Assembly: GCF_001434705.1 (NCBI RefSeq)
Contig: NZ_AZDJ01000032.1
Span: forward strand, 148,735 to 212,734
From: Lacticaseibacillus nasuensis JCM 17158
Lineage (GTDB): Bacteria; Bacillota; Bacilli; Lactobacillales; Lactobacillaceae
DNA: 64,000 nucleotides
Direction of reading: 5' to 3'
This document shows positions 1-7,332 of the stretch, in pieces. Made by a program: the position numbers and the translations under genes. Each line of letters starts with the position of its first letter. Position 1 is the stretch's first letter. Under the pieces are notes generated by a model. The model ran no database searches. It was given only the letters and a program-made list of their open reading frames with translations, and was not told the DNA's origin.

Positions 1-263
1 AACAGCGACAAGGCGAACAGGAAAAACACATTGGCCCACAAGACGACGCCATCGATGTGTTTGGCCAGTTGCAACAAGTGGTGATGATTATTCCAATACA
101 CCGCCAGAATCACAAACGACACCAGGTAAATCAAAAACTTGTCGCGCAGGCCCCACAGCGCGGTGAAGCTACTGCCGGCCGGTGGGGTCAACTCCAAGAC
201 CATGATGGTGATGATGATGGCCACCACGCCGTCGGTGAAGGCCTCGAGCCGATTTTTAGGCAT
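1..263 (-). CDS. TMEM175/DUF1211-family membrane protein, partial (C-terminus beyond left edge)
   Basis: The reading frame starts at ATG 263-261 and runs off the left edge, so only about 87 residues are present. The N-terminus PKNRLEAFTDGVVAIIIT matches the start of the TMEM175 (DUF1211) family, whose first helix carries the RxxxFxDGV filter motif; a second hydrophobic segment and a WNNHHHLL motif follow, also typical of this family. Members are potassium-conducting membrane channels in bacteria. The start codon overlaps the stop codon of the sirtuin gene (TAATG), so the two are probably translationally coupled and are the last genes of the PHP-HExxH-Sir2 operon. Family assignment is good; ion selectivity is not testable here. 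Confidence 0.8.
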   Translation of the reverse strand, partial: MPKNRLEAFTDGVVAIIITIMVLELTPPAGSSFTALWGLRDKFLIYLVSFVILAVYWNNHHHLLQLAKHIDGVVLWANVFFLFALSL

Positions 264-964
264 TAGTCATCCTCCCGTAACTGACCAAAGGTGGCCGTGG
301 CGTCGCCGACCACCATGTGCGCACCGCTGGGCAAGGCAATCGGCTCCTTGTTCACCGCCACCAAGGTCGCATCCGGCCGCGCGTAGCCGATCAAGCCGGC
401 AAAGGGGTACACCTGAAAGCTGGTGCCGACGACAATCAGCAAGTCGGCCTGGCTGATGGCGCGAATCGCCGCGTCGGCCACGGCGTTGTTGATTGGCTCG
501 CCGTACAACACGATGTCCGGGCGGTAAATGCCCCCGTCGGCCTCGTGCACGTCGCTAGCCAAATAGTGCTGGTAGTCGGTTTGCGCGCCGCAGGTTTGGC
601 AATAGATGCGATACAAGTTGCCGTGAAACTCGACGACGTGCTTGGCGCCGGCTTGCCGGTCCAAGCCGTCGACGTTTTGGGTGACGATGGCGCCTTTTTG
701 GTTGGTGATGGCCGCCATGCGCTCGTGAATCACGTTGGGCCGGGCCTCTGGGTGATACATGTTGGCGACGACCCAGTCATGAAAATGCTGGTGGTGCGCC
801 TGCAGGTTATCGTGCGACAAGGCGTATTCGGGCCGCTCGCTGTCGTTGTCGTACAGCCCGCCCTTGCTGCGGTAATCGGGAATCCCCGAGGCGGTGGACA
901 CGCCGGCGCCGGTCATAAAGGTGACATACTCGGCCGCATCGATGGCGGCTTGCAAATCAAACAT
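263..964 (-). CDS. SIR2-family NAD-dependent protein deacylase (sirtuin)
   Basis: A 233-residue sirtuin. Visible motifs are GAGVSTASGIPDYRS (about residues 19-33, NAD binding), TQNVDGLD (95-102) and the catalytic HG pair (His114). Only the first zinc Cys pair is present (CQTC, 122-125); where a second pair is usual the protein has SDVHEADGGIYRPDIVLYGE instead, so the zinc site is reduced or absent. Expected role is NAD-dependent removal of acyl groups from lysines in the cytoplasm, or a related ADP-ribosyl chemistry. It lies 9 bases downstream of the HExxH gene and overlaps the TMEM175 start. Family is certain, substrate unknown. Confidence 0.9.
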   Translation of the reverse strand: MFDLQAAIDAAEYVTFMTGAGVSTASGIPDYRSKGGLYDNDSERPEYALSHDNLQAHHQHFHDWVVANMYHPEARPNVIHERMAAITNQKGAIVTQNVDGLDRQAGAKHVVEFHGNLYRIYCQTCGAQTDYQHYLASDVHEADGGIYRPDIVLYGEPINNAVADAAIRAISQADLLIVVGTSFQVYPFAGLIGYARPDATLVAVNKEPIALPSGAHMVVGDATATFGQLREDD

Positions 965-973
965 GGTTGCCTC

Positions 974-1921
974 CTACTCCCGCACGGTGTAGTCGAGGTG
1001 GTATTGGGTCAACACGGCTTGCACCGATTGGGTATACAAATGCTGGAAAAATGGCGCGCTGGGGTTGGTCAGCGGCAGCGTAAACGCGTTTTGCCCATCG
1101 GCCCCCAAGGCCACGTAGCCTTGGGCCTTGCTGTCGACGTCGCGGTAGTCGCTGTGCTTGAGCTCAAACACCTGGTTAAGCTGCAGGCGCAACTGGCGCT
1201 GAGATAACACCGGCGGCACCGTGACGAACTCGCCCAGTGGCAGCGGCGCGTAGCCGGCGGCCGCCAGCCACTGACTAAACGCGCCAAACAAGTTCACCGC
1301 CGCGCGCCGCAGGCTAAACGGCGAGTCCAGCGGCTTGGTCATCAGGCCATCATACAACCGCTTGGCCACCGGGTACGCCGCCGGGTAAGTCTTGGCCCAG
1401 CCGGCTTGTTGCGCCCCGCTGCCGCCACTGAGCGTCACCAAGAGGTCCAACAAGCTGACCACGCGAAACACCAGCAGCTGATCGCCGGCGGGCGTTTCTG
1501 CGGGCACGTTGGCGGCAAAGCCCGCCTCAAGTTGCGCAATCACCTGACCAGTCAACAAGCGGTGCGCCTGCTGCCACGCCACCACTGGCACGTGTAGCGC
1601 CGCGCCGTACAGCGCCGAGCTCACGGCGTACAGCTGGCGGTCTTGCGCCGGGTCGCCGGTGAGCAAGTGGTATTGTAGCTGCGGGTAGTCGTGGCTGGTC
1701 AGCCACATGTGCATCAATTCGTGGCTTAAGGTGTAGTCGACATTGGTCGCGTCGCTAATGGTGACGCGCAGGCTGCCGTCTGGTTGCAAGGTTTCTTGCG
1801 ACTGGTCGTGGCTCAACTGGCCGCTGACGGTGTCGGCAATCTCAAGGGTGATCGGCATGGTGTAGCCGGCCTGCACCGCTTCGAATAACTGTTGGATGTC
1901 TGGGTTTTTAATTGTGGTCAT
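974..1921 (-). CDS. Uncharacterised protein with HExxH motif (putative zinc peptidase fold)
   Basis: A 315-residue protein I do not recognise as a named family. The start ATG at 1921 is preceded by AAGGAG; the open frame extends further upstream but that part overlaps the PHP gene and is discarded. Residues 65-73 read LSHELMHMW, an HExxH zinc-binding motif preceded by a hydrophobic and Thr-rich stretch, suggesting a metallopeptidase-like active site. No signal peptide and no clear membrane segment are seen, so it is probably cytoplasmic. It lies 10 bases after the PHP-phosphatase gene and 9 bases before the sirtuin, in one operon. Peptidase activity is inference from one short motif. Confidence 0.7.
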   Translation of the reverse strand: MTTIKNPDIQQLFEAVQAGYTMPITLEIADTVSGQLSHDQSQETLQPDGSLRVTISDATNVDYTLSHELMHMWLTSHDYPQLQYHLLTGDPAQDRQLYAVSSALYGAALHVPVVAWQQAHRLLTGQVIAQLEAGFAANVPAETPAGDQLLVFRVVSLLDLLVTLSGGSGAQQAGWAKTYPAAYPVAKRLYDGLMTKPLDSPFSLRRAAVNLFGAFSQWLAAAGYAPLPLGEFVTVPPVLSQRQLRLQLNQVFELKHSDYRDVDSKAQGYVALGADGQNAFTLPLTNPSAPFFQHLYTQSVQAVLTQYHLDYTVRE

Positions 1922-1931
1922 GATTAACTCC

Positions 1932-2705
1932 TTAAAGCGCACAAGGCGTGGGTTGATGGTGCCGATATTCGACGATGTGGGTGACGCCATGCGCCTGCAA
2001 CTGCGCCGAAGCTTCGGCAAAATGGTCGCGGTACAGCGTGGTGACGTGCGCGTCGGAACCAATCGTAAACTTGGTGCCGCCGGCGGCTTGATACCACGGA
2101 ATCGCCAGGTCGTACAAGGCGGCGTTGCCCCAGATATACATCGACTTCGTGTTGAGCTCAAAAGCTAGCCCCTTGGCCACCGCCGCGGCAAAGATCTGCG
2201 TGAGCTGCGGCTTGGCCCAGGCAATCAGTTGCGCCGGAGTGACCGAGTGAATGCGCAGGCCGTAGTCAAAATGCGCCAAGACATCGGCGTAGTCGACGGC
2301 CTGCACCGCAGTTAGCATTTTGTCGTAATAGGTGTGCACCAGCGCCTGCAAGTCGGCTTGCTTGAAGCTGTCGTCGAGGTAGTCGTGGTGGCCGTCGTGG
2401 TGCACCGACAACAACACCAAGTCGTAGTCGTGCGCCGCCACGTATGCCGCTAAATCCGCCGCGCGCGGCGCGTAATAGCCCACCTCCACCCCGCGCAGCA
2501 GCTGGTTGGGGTATTGCTGGTGCAGCCGGTCGAGCTTGGCGACATAGGCCGCGTAATCCGGCATGTCGTCGCGCCCAGCGTCATCGGGGTTGGCCAGCTC
2601 CAGGTGGTCGGTGGTCACCAAGGGCGTGGTGGTTTGGCGCAAATAGTCTTCAAACTGCGCATCACTATCGAAGGAAAAATAAGTATGTAAGTGCTGATCG
2701 ATCAT
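1932..2705 (-). CDS. PHP-domain phosphatase (histidinol-phosphatase/HisJ type)
   Basis: A 257-residue PHP-domain protein. It begins MIDQHLHTYFSFDSD, the first metal-binding HxH motif, followed by TTDHLE, GVEVGYY, SVHHDG, HFDYGLR and a C-terminal GSDAHV motif: the ordered metal ligands of the PHP phosphoesterase family. Best guess is a histidinol-phosphate-phosphatase-like enzyme; no other his genes are nearby, so another phosphomonoester substrate is possible. The start is set by GGAGG before ATG 2705. It heads the minus-strand operon with the HExxH protein, the sirtuin and the TMEM175-like channel. Confidence 0.85.
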   Translation of the reverse strand: MIDQHLHTYFSFDSDAQFEDYLRQTTTPLVTTDHLELANPDDAGRDDMPDYAAYVAKLDRLHQQYPNQLLRGVEVGYYAPRAADLAAYVAAHDYDLVLLSVHHDGHHDYLDDSFKQADLQALVHTYYDKMLTAVQAVDYADVLAHFDYGLRIHSVTPAQLIAWAKPQLTQIFAAAVAKGLAFELNTKSMYIWGNAALYDLAIPWYQAAGGTKFTIGSDAHVTTLYRDHFAEASAQLQAHGVTHIVEYRHHQPTPCAL

Positions 2706-2795
2706 GGCGACCTCCGTTTGCGAGTCGGGCCAAAAGCGTGGTAGGCTGAAGGCGACAGCGTCTTCAAACTCTACACTACAAGGGAGGAATCTAAA

Positions 2796-3305
2796 ATGCA
2801 ACTGTCTGTTCCGTTGACTGCGGGCCTGTTGCCCGACCAGTTTGGTAAGTACGCTACCGGTGCCGATTTGCACGCCGGTAAGCCCAAGCGCAGCTTTCCG
2901 ATCACCATCGAGGCCGCGCCGGCCGGCACGCAAAGCTTGGCGCTGACTCTGGTGGATTTCGACGCGGTGCCGGTGTCCGGTTTTCCCTGGATTCACTGGT
3001 GCGCCGCCAACATCCCCGGCGATACCGTGCTGATTCCGGAAGACGCCAGCCGCAGCGGCGTCTTGCCCATGGTGCAAGGCCGCAACTCTAACGCCGGTGG
3101 CATGGTCCGCGCTAGCGACCCACTGGTGGCCCAAGGCTACGTCGGCCCGCAGCCGCCTGATCAAACCCACGCCTACACCCTGACCGTTTACGCCTTAGAC
3201 ACCACGCTGGCCTTAGACAATGGCTTTTGGCTGAACGCCTTGCGCCACGCCATGGCCGGCCACGTGTTAGCCACGGCGAGTCTCGACATTAATTCACGCG
3301 CATAG
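2796..3305 (+). CDS. YbhB/YbcL-family (PEBP, Raf kinase inhibitor-like) protein
   Basis: A 169-residue phosphatidylethanolamine-binding-protein fold. Diagnostic stretches are FPITIEAAPAGTQSLAL, DFDAVPVSGFPWIHW and GYVGPQPPDQTHAYTLTVYA, which correspond to the conserved DPDAP-like and GPRPP-H-Y motifs that form the anion-binding pocket. Bacterial members are soluble cytoplasmic proteins of unclear physiological role. The RBS is GGAGG seven bases before ATG. It is transcribed divergently from the PHP gene across about 90 bases, and is followed by the dihydrofolate-reductase-fold gene. Confidence 0.9.
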   Translation: MQLSVPLTAGLLPDQFGKYATGADLHAGKPKRSFPITIEAAPAGTQSLALTLVDFDAVPVSGFPWIHWCAANIPGDTVLIPEDASRSGVLPMVQGRNSNAGGMVRASDPLVAQGYVGPQPPDQTHAYTLTVYALDTTLALDNGFWLNALRHAMAGHVLATASLDINSRA

Positions 3306-3307
3306 GC

Positions 3308-3321
3308 TGATAGCGCTTTCT
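3308..3321 (+). promoter_or_regulatory. Possible cre (CcpA) site upstream of the DHFR-fold gene
   Basis: TGATAGCGCTTTCT resembles the catabolite-responsive element consensus TGNAANCGNTNNCA with one mismatch in the left half. A possible -10 element TAAAAT lies 10 bases downstream, so a bound CcpA would cover the promoter. Single-site matches of this quality occur by chance, so confidence is low. Confidence 0.3.
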
Positions 3322-3361
3322 CCTGTGGTAAAATAGAGCCAAACAGAAGGAGGACGCGCAT

Positions 3362-3901
3362 ATGCAATCGAATCGAAAAGTGATCTTGTACCTGGCCGAA
3401 AGTTTGGATGGCTTCATCGCCGAACGAGATGGCAGCACCGCTTGGCTGAGCAAGCTCAACGCCAGTGCCGCCGACTCGGCGTATCAGGATTTTTATGCGA
3501 GCATCGATACGGTATTGATGGGGCGCAAAACCTACCAGCGGGCGCTGAGCCTGGCCGGCAGTTATCCATACCAGGACAAGGAAAGCTACGTGTTCTCCAC
3601 GACGCTGCACGACACGGATGATCCCACCACCGTCGTCACCGGCAACGTGCAAGAATTCGTGCGGCAGCTCAAGCGAAAACCGGGCAAGGACATTTGGCTC
3701 GTCGGCGGCGCGGACATCTTCACCGACCTGCTGCAAGACGACCTCATTGATGAACTCATCATCACCGTGGCGCCGGTGCTGCTTGGCGATGGCATTTCGC
3801 TGGTCGCCAGCAACCTCACTGACGTGCCGCTGACATTAACCCACACGCGCCAGCTCGACCAACTCGTGCAACTCACCTACCGCGTCGAAGCGGCCCATTA
3901 A
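3362..3901 (+). CDS. Dihydrofolate-reductase-fold protein (RibD C-terminal/YwjB-YyaP type)
   Basis: A 179-residue NADPH-dependent reductase-fold protein. It opens RKVILYLAESLDGFIAERDGS, has TVLMGRKTYQ in the middle and DIWLVGGADIFTDLL near residues 120-135, the three motifs of the RibD C-terminal domain family. Such single-domain proteins are common in Firmicutes and their substrate is not known; they are not the folate-pathway DHFR. The RBS is AAGGAGG. A perfect 14 bp inverted repeat follows the stop codon directly and separates it from the convergent glycosyltransferase. Confidence 0.88.
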   Translation: MQSNRKVILYLAESLDGFIAERDGSTAWLSKLNASAADSAYQDFYASIDTVLMGRKTYQRALSLAGSYPYQDKESYVFSTTLHDTDDPTTVVTGNVQEFVRQLKRKPGKDIWLVGGADIFTDLLQDDLIDELIITVAPVLLGDGISLVASNLTDVPLTLTHTRQLDQLVQLTYRVEAAH

Positions 3902-3904
3902 CGC

Positions 3905-3935
3905 AAAACCGGCGGCCCACGGGGCCGCCGGTTTT
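3905..3935. terminator. Bidirectional rho-independent terminator
   Basis: A perfect 14 bp inverted repeat, AAAACCGGCGGCCC / GGGCCGCCGGTTTT with an ACG loop, has A- and T-runs on its two sides. It lies between the convergent DHFR-fold and glycosyltransferase genes and slightly overlaps the stop codon of the latter (3934-3936). Confidence 0.9.
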
Positions 3936-4944
3936 ATTTGTCGTCGAATTGATCTTCGTGACGCGGCTGGCCGATCAGCGCCGACCAGTCGGCCAGCTGC
4001 TGGCGCAAGCCCGCGGCCAGCTGGTGTGGCCGCCGCTGCGGCAGCTCCAGCGCCGCGTGATCGGCGAGCTCGGCGGCGAAGTCTTGGGAATAATCCTTCA
4101 ACACCGCGCCGAGTTGTTCGGCATAGCCCCAGTGCTGCAACAATTGCGCCGGGGTCATTTTGCTTAGCACCCATAGACTCAAGCTCGCGTACTTGCGCAC
4201 CGCCAAGGCCTCAAGTACCGGCATGGTTTCGGCCACCTGCATGTATAGCGCCCCGAGCTGGTCGATGGCGCGCAGGTCGGCTTCGTGGAACTTGTCGTGC
4301 ACCGTGCTGGCCGGATTGAGCCGGTAATCATACACCGCCTCGTCGTGAAAATTGATCTGCGTCACTCGCGGCAAGAGCTGGCCGATCAGGTAGGCGTCTT
4401 CCATCAGGTTGAACCCCGCCACCGGCAACGCCGGGGTGAATAACTCGGCGCGAAACAGCTTGTTCCACAGGTAGCCACGCAGCTCCTTGTCCTCCAGCCA
4501 CAGCCGGTAGGTGTCCGCACCGCGCACGGAAAAGTCCGTGGCGTGATACGGCCGGGAAAATCGCGCCTGCGGGCCGGCGAGGTACGTGGCGTAGTTGACC
4601 TGCGCGATATCGGCGTCACCAATCGTCTCAACTAACGCGCTGAGCCAACGCGGCGTGGCTAAGTCGTCGCTATCCATGAAGGCGATGTACGCGCCGCGCG
4701 CCTGGGTCAACGCCAGCGCTCGGGCATGGGCCTGGCCGCCGTTGGCCACTCGGGTGACGTGTAGCCGCGAGTCGCGGGCGGCGAAGTCGTCAAGAATCGC
4801 CGGACTGCCATCGGTCGAGCCGTCGTCGAGCAAGCGCACCTCGAAGTTTGCATAGTCTTGGCCAAGCAGACTAGCCAAGGCGGCGGGTAAGTATTTCTCC
4901 GCGTTATATACCGGCATGATCACCGAAATCAAAGGTTGTGCCAT
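3934..4944 (-). CDS. Family 2 glycosyltransferase
   Basis: A 336-residue GT-A glycosyltransferase. The N-terminal PLISVIMPVYNAEKYLPAAL, LLDDGSTDGS and YIAFMDSDDL (DxD nucleotide-sugar and metal site, about residue 90) identify a GT2 family enzyme. No membrane segment is obvious, so it is probably cytoplasmic or peripheral, acting on cell-wall polysaccharide, teichoic acid or glycoprotein precursors. It begins 15 bases after the DUF1002 gene with its own GGAGG, so the two are likely co-transcribed. No other polysaccharide genes are nearby. Confidence 0.9.
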   Translation of the reverse strand: MAQPLISVIMPVYNAEKYLPAALASLLGQDYANFEVRLLDDGSTDGSPAILDDFAARDSRLHVTRVANGGQAHARALALTQARGAYIAFMDSDDLATPRWLSALVETIGDADIAQVNYATYLAGPQARFSRPYHATDFSVRGADTYRLWLEDKELRGYLWNKLFRAELFTPALPVAGFNLMEDAYLIGQLLPRVTQINFHDEAVYDYRLNPASTVHDKFHEADLRAIDQLGALYMQVAETMPVLEALAVRKYASLSLWVLSKMTPAQLLQHWGYAEQLGAVLKDYSQDFAAELADHAALELPQRRPHQLAAGLRQQLADWSALIGQPRHEDQFDDK

Positions 4945-4959
4945 CGCGGCCTCCCGGGG

Positions 4960-5934
4960 TTAAATCAGACTCTTCAACCAGTCCAGCAACCCGGTGAAAA
5001 AGTTGGCGATAGCGTCGCCGACTTTTTGCAGGAAGTTGCGGTTGGCCTTGGTGTTCAGCTGCTTAGACAGCTTGTTGAACAGGCCCTTGGCGCTATTTTG
5101 AATGCTGCTGGCCAATTGTTGGGCCTGGGCCTTGAAGTCGCTAGACGACAAGGCGCCGGAGTGTTGGACCTTCACCAGCAGGTTGATGATTTGTGTGCGC
5201 TGGTTGTTGGTGATGATGTTGGTGAGGTTGTTTTGCTTGAGCTGGGAGTCGACGATGTTGCCGATTTGGTTTTGCGACAGCGTCTGCTTGCCGTTGTTGC
5301 TTTGGCTGGCCATTTGTTGCTTGGCGCCGGCCACGGCGTTGTTGAGCTGCTTGTCGGAATAGCCGTCCTTGCCTTTGTTGGCACTGGTGATGCCGGACAA
5401 GGTGTTGACCTCGGACTGCGCGGCGTCGATTTGGCTGGCGTTGAGCTTGTCGCCGTTTTCGGCAAAGGCGGCGTACACTCCGGCCAAGGCGCCGGAGCCG
5501 TCGATGCGCACGGCGCTGGTGATGAAAATGTTGGCGTTGGTGACCCCGGCGGTCAACGCCGCATTGCGGTACTGATCGGCGGTAATCGTGGTGATGTTAT
5601 TCGTGCCATTGTAGTCGACGATTTTCACGTTGATGCCACCGCTGCTGGTTTTTTGCACCAAGGCCGACGACCACACGCCGCTAGCGCTGGTGAACGTGCT
5701 GCCGCTTGGGTTGAGGTATTTCACCAAGGTGTCGCCGTTGACGGTGAGCTCGCTGGGATTGGTGACATTCGCCGCGGATTCCAGCGTCGACAGCGTGCCG
5801 CTTTTCTGCGTGGTCGTCAAGGACGTGCCCAGCGTCGCCACCGGCTGCCAGGTATCGGCGGCGTGCACCGCCGCGCCGCGGTAGCCGACGATGAGTGCCA
5901 CGACCGCGGCCAAGCCGAGAATTAATTTCTTCAT
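4960..5934 (-). CDS. Secreted DUF1002 protein
   Basis: A 324-residue exported protein. The start ATG 5934 (MKKLILGLAAVVALIVGYRG) has an AGGAG box, and the first 26 residues form a Sec signal peptide ending near VHAADTW; the longer open frame upstream is not used. The mature part contains SLTTTQKSGTLSTL and two similar helical domains rich in Gln, Asn and Ser, as in the DUF1002 (YpuA-like) family of secreted Firmicute proteins, whose function is unknown. The C-terminal 30 residues (FLQKVGDAIANFFTGLLDWL) form an amphipathic or hydrophobic tail. It is the first gene of a pair with the glycosyltransferase. Confidence 0.88.
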   Translation of the reverse strand: MKKLILGLAAVVALIVGYRGAAVHAADTWQPVATLGTSLTTTQKSGTLSTLESAANVTNPSELTVNGDTLVKYLNPSGSTFTSASGVWSSALVQKTSSGGINVKIVDYNGTNNITTITADQYRNAALTAGVTNANIFITSAVRIDGSGALAGVYAAFAENGDKLNASQIDAAQSEVNTLSGITSANKGKDGYSDKQLNNAVAGAKQQMASQSNNGKQTLSQNQIGNIVDSQLKQNNLTNIITNNQRTQIINLLVKVQHSGALSSSDFKAQAQQLASSIQNSAKGLFNKLSKQLNTKANRNFLQKVGDAIANFFTGLLDWLKSLI

Positions 5935-5974
5935 GAGGAAGACTCCTATCTGTGCGTTTATGCTTAAGTATGCC

Positions 5975-6010
5975 AAAAAACCGGCGCGCTGGCAGGCAGG
6001 CGCCGGTTTC
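5975..6010 (-). terminator. Rho-independent terminator after the short ppx
   Basis: On the minus strand GAAACCGGCG and CGCCGGTTTTTT form a stem around a 14-base loop and end in T6. It lies 14 bases after the stop codon of the 309-residue Ppx gene and would end the polyphosphate operon before the DUF1002 gene. Confidence 0.85.
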
Positions 6011-6024
6011 TTCACTGAATCTTA

Positions 6025-6954
6025 CTATTGTTGCGCGGCGTTGAGGTACGTGTACAGCGCCCCTTCGCGCAAGCCGTACTGGGAAAACAGCAGGCGGTCG
6101 GAGTCGAGGTAGCGAATCATCGTCACCACCGGCGCCAACCCGGCGACGATGATGTCGGCGCGGTACTTGGCCAGCCCCGGCACCGCCTTGCGCCCGGCGA
6201 GGTCCAAGTCGAGAATGCTGGCGAAAATATCATTCACCGCGGCGGTGCTCATGCGGTAGCCGTGAATATCCTCCCAGTTGACATCCTTGTCGCGCCGCCG
6301 CTGAATCTTGGCCAGCGTCCGGTTACTGCCGCCCAGCGCGATGATCGGCAGGTTTTGCGCCTTGCGCAGCCACCACACGGAGTTGAACAGCTGCTCGCAG
6401 CCGGAAATCAGGCGAAAGGCCTCGGCAGCGGTAATCACCGAGCCCAGCTGGTAGCGATCGGTCAGGTTGACGGAACCGAAGGGAATGGAAATCATGTGCG
6501 CCGGTTTGCGGTTTTGCACCAGAATCAGCTCCGTCGACGCGCCGCCGGTGTCCATAATCAAGGCGTTTTGAATCGGCAAGGTGTTGATCACCGCCTGGTA
6601 GTCGAACTCCGCCTCTTGGCCGCCATCGATCACCTCAAGCGTGATGCCGGTTTCGGCCTGGACGCGCTGCAGCCACAGCTGCTGGTTGCTGGCCTGGCGC
6701 GTGGCGGCCGTGGCCACGGCGCGTAGCGTCATGTTTGGCAGGTCGGCAAACGCGTCGTGGAAGCGTTGCAAGGCGGCAATCGTGCGGTTCATCGCCGCGG
6801 ATTGCAGGGTCTTCGTGGCCCCCATCCCCTCGGACAGCCGCACCATTTCCTTGAGCTTAATAATCTGCGTGGCATCCCCGTCGTGCCCAATGCGCCAAAC
6901 ACTGAGCCGAGCAGAATTACTACCAAGATCGATAACGCCAAAATGACTGGACAT
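6025..6954 (-). CDS. ppx: Exopolyphosphatase, Ppx/GppA family (short form)
   Basis: A 309-residue single-domain Ppx/GppA phosphatase of the ASKHA fold. Motifs: FGVIDLGSNSARL (about 5-17, phosphate loop), EAEFDYQAV and MDTGGASTELILV (about 140-152), and a C-terminal VAGLAPVV. It lacks the extra C-terminal HD domain of long Ppx enzymes. Expected to hydrolyse inorganic polyphosphate from its ends, or (p)ppGpp-type substrates. It is third in the operon after the HD-type Ppx and Ppk1, separated from ppk by 375 bases of structured repeat. The SD sequence AGGAGG abuts the repeat. Confidence 0.92.
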   Translation of the reverse strand: MSSHFGVIDLGSNSARLSVWRIGHDGDATQIIKLKEMVRLSEGMGATKTLQSAAMNRTIAALQRFHDAFADLPNMTLRAVATAATRQASNQQLWLQRVQAETGITLEVIDGGQEAEFDYQAVINTLPIQNALIMDTGGASTELILVQNRKPAHMISIPFGSVNLTDRYQLGSVITAAEAFRLISGCEQLFNSVWWLRKAQNLPIIALGGSNRTLAKIQRRRDKDVNWEDIHGYRMSTAAVNDIFASILDLDLAGRKAVPGLAKYRADIIVAGLAPVVTMIRYLDSDRLLFSQYGLREGALYTYLNAAQQ

Positions 6955-6980
6955 AAGAACCTCCTAGTTGAGAGCGCTGC

Positions 6981-7090
6981 GGGTGGCGCTTAAGCGGCGT
7001 AGGCTAAGCCGCCAACTGGTGAGGGGCCGGGCTTTGGCCCATTGCCAGTTGGTGCTTAGCCCTAGCCGCTTGCCACCCAAAGCGCGTTTA
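6981..7090. repeat. 110 bp direct repeat, copy 1 (long hairpin)
   Basis: Identical over 110 bases to 7223-7332. The first 98 bases fold on themselves: GGGTGGC/GCCACCC outermost, then AAGCGGC/GCCGCTT, GGCTAAGC/GCTTAGCC, CCAACTGG/CCAGTTGG and a GGGC/GCCC tip. It lies in the ppk-ppx intergenic region and ends AAAGCGCGTTTA. Confidence 0.95.
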
Positions 7091-7117
7091 GAGCGCGACC
7101 CGACGCGGGTTGATGCC

Positions 7118-7185
7118 GGAGCAGAAGCGCCGCCTGAGGGTTGGCCGGCGGTTTTGGCCGGGGGGCCATCAGGGGGACTTCTGTG
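7118..7185. repeat. Structured repeat core, related to the tandem units at 41363-41733
   Basis: Between the two 110 bp repeats. It carries the same backbone as the units near 41.4 kb: GGAGC, a variable arm, CGCCGCCTGAG, a variable hairpin tip, TCAGG-GG-C, and the complementary variable arm ending TGTG. Here the arm pair is CAGAAG/CTTCTG. The rest of the 7091-7222 spacer also contains a short palindrome (CCCGACGCGGG). Confidence 0.8.
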
Positions 7186-7222
7186 CATGGCCGTGCGTTG
7201 GGAAGCGCGTTTAGAGCGCGAC

Positions 7223-7332
7223 GGGTGGCGCTTAAGCGGCGTAGGCTAAGCCGCCAACTGGTGAGGGGCCGGGCTTTGGCCCATTGCCAGTTGGTGCTTA
7301 GCCCTAGCCGCTTGCCACCCAAAGCGCGTTTA
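7223..7332. repeat. 110 bp direct repeat, copy 2 (contains the ppk stop codon)
   Basis: Perfect copy of 6981-7090. Its last three bases, TTA at 7330-7332, are the TAA stop codon of ppk on the minus strand, so the element starts exactly at the end of the ppk coding region. Confidence 0.95.

Noticed and set aside
4936..5925. Open frame of 329 codons on the plus strand opposite the DUF1002 gene
   Set aside because: It is antisense to a gene with signal peptide, RBS and family motifs, lacks a good RBS, and has the Val/Gly/Leu/Asp-rich composition of a high-GC shadow frame.
6981..7332. Insertion sequence remnant
   Set aside because: No transposase fragment or target-site duplication was seen; the repeats are direct, self-complementary and non-coding, so a structured repeat is the better description.
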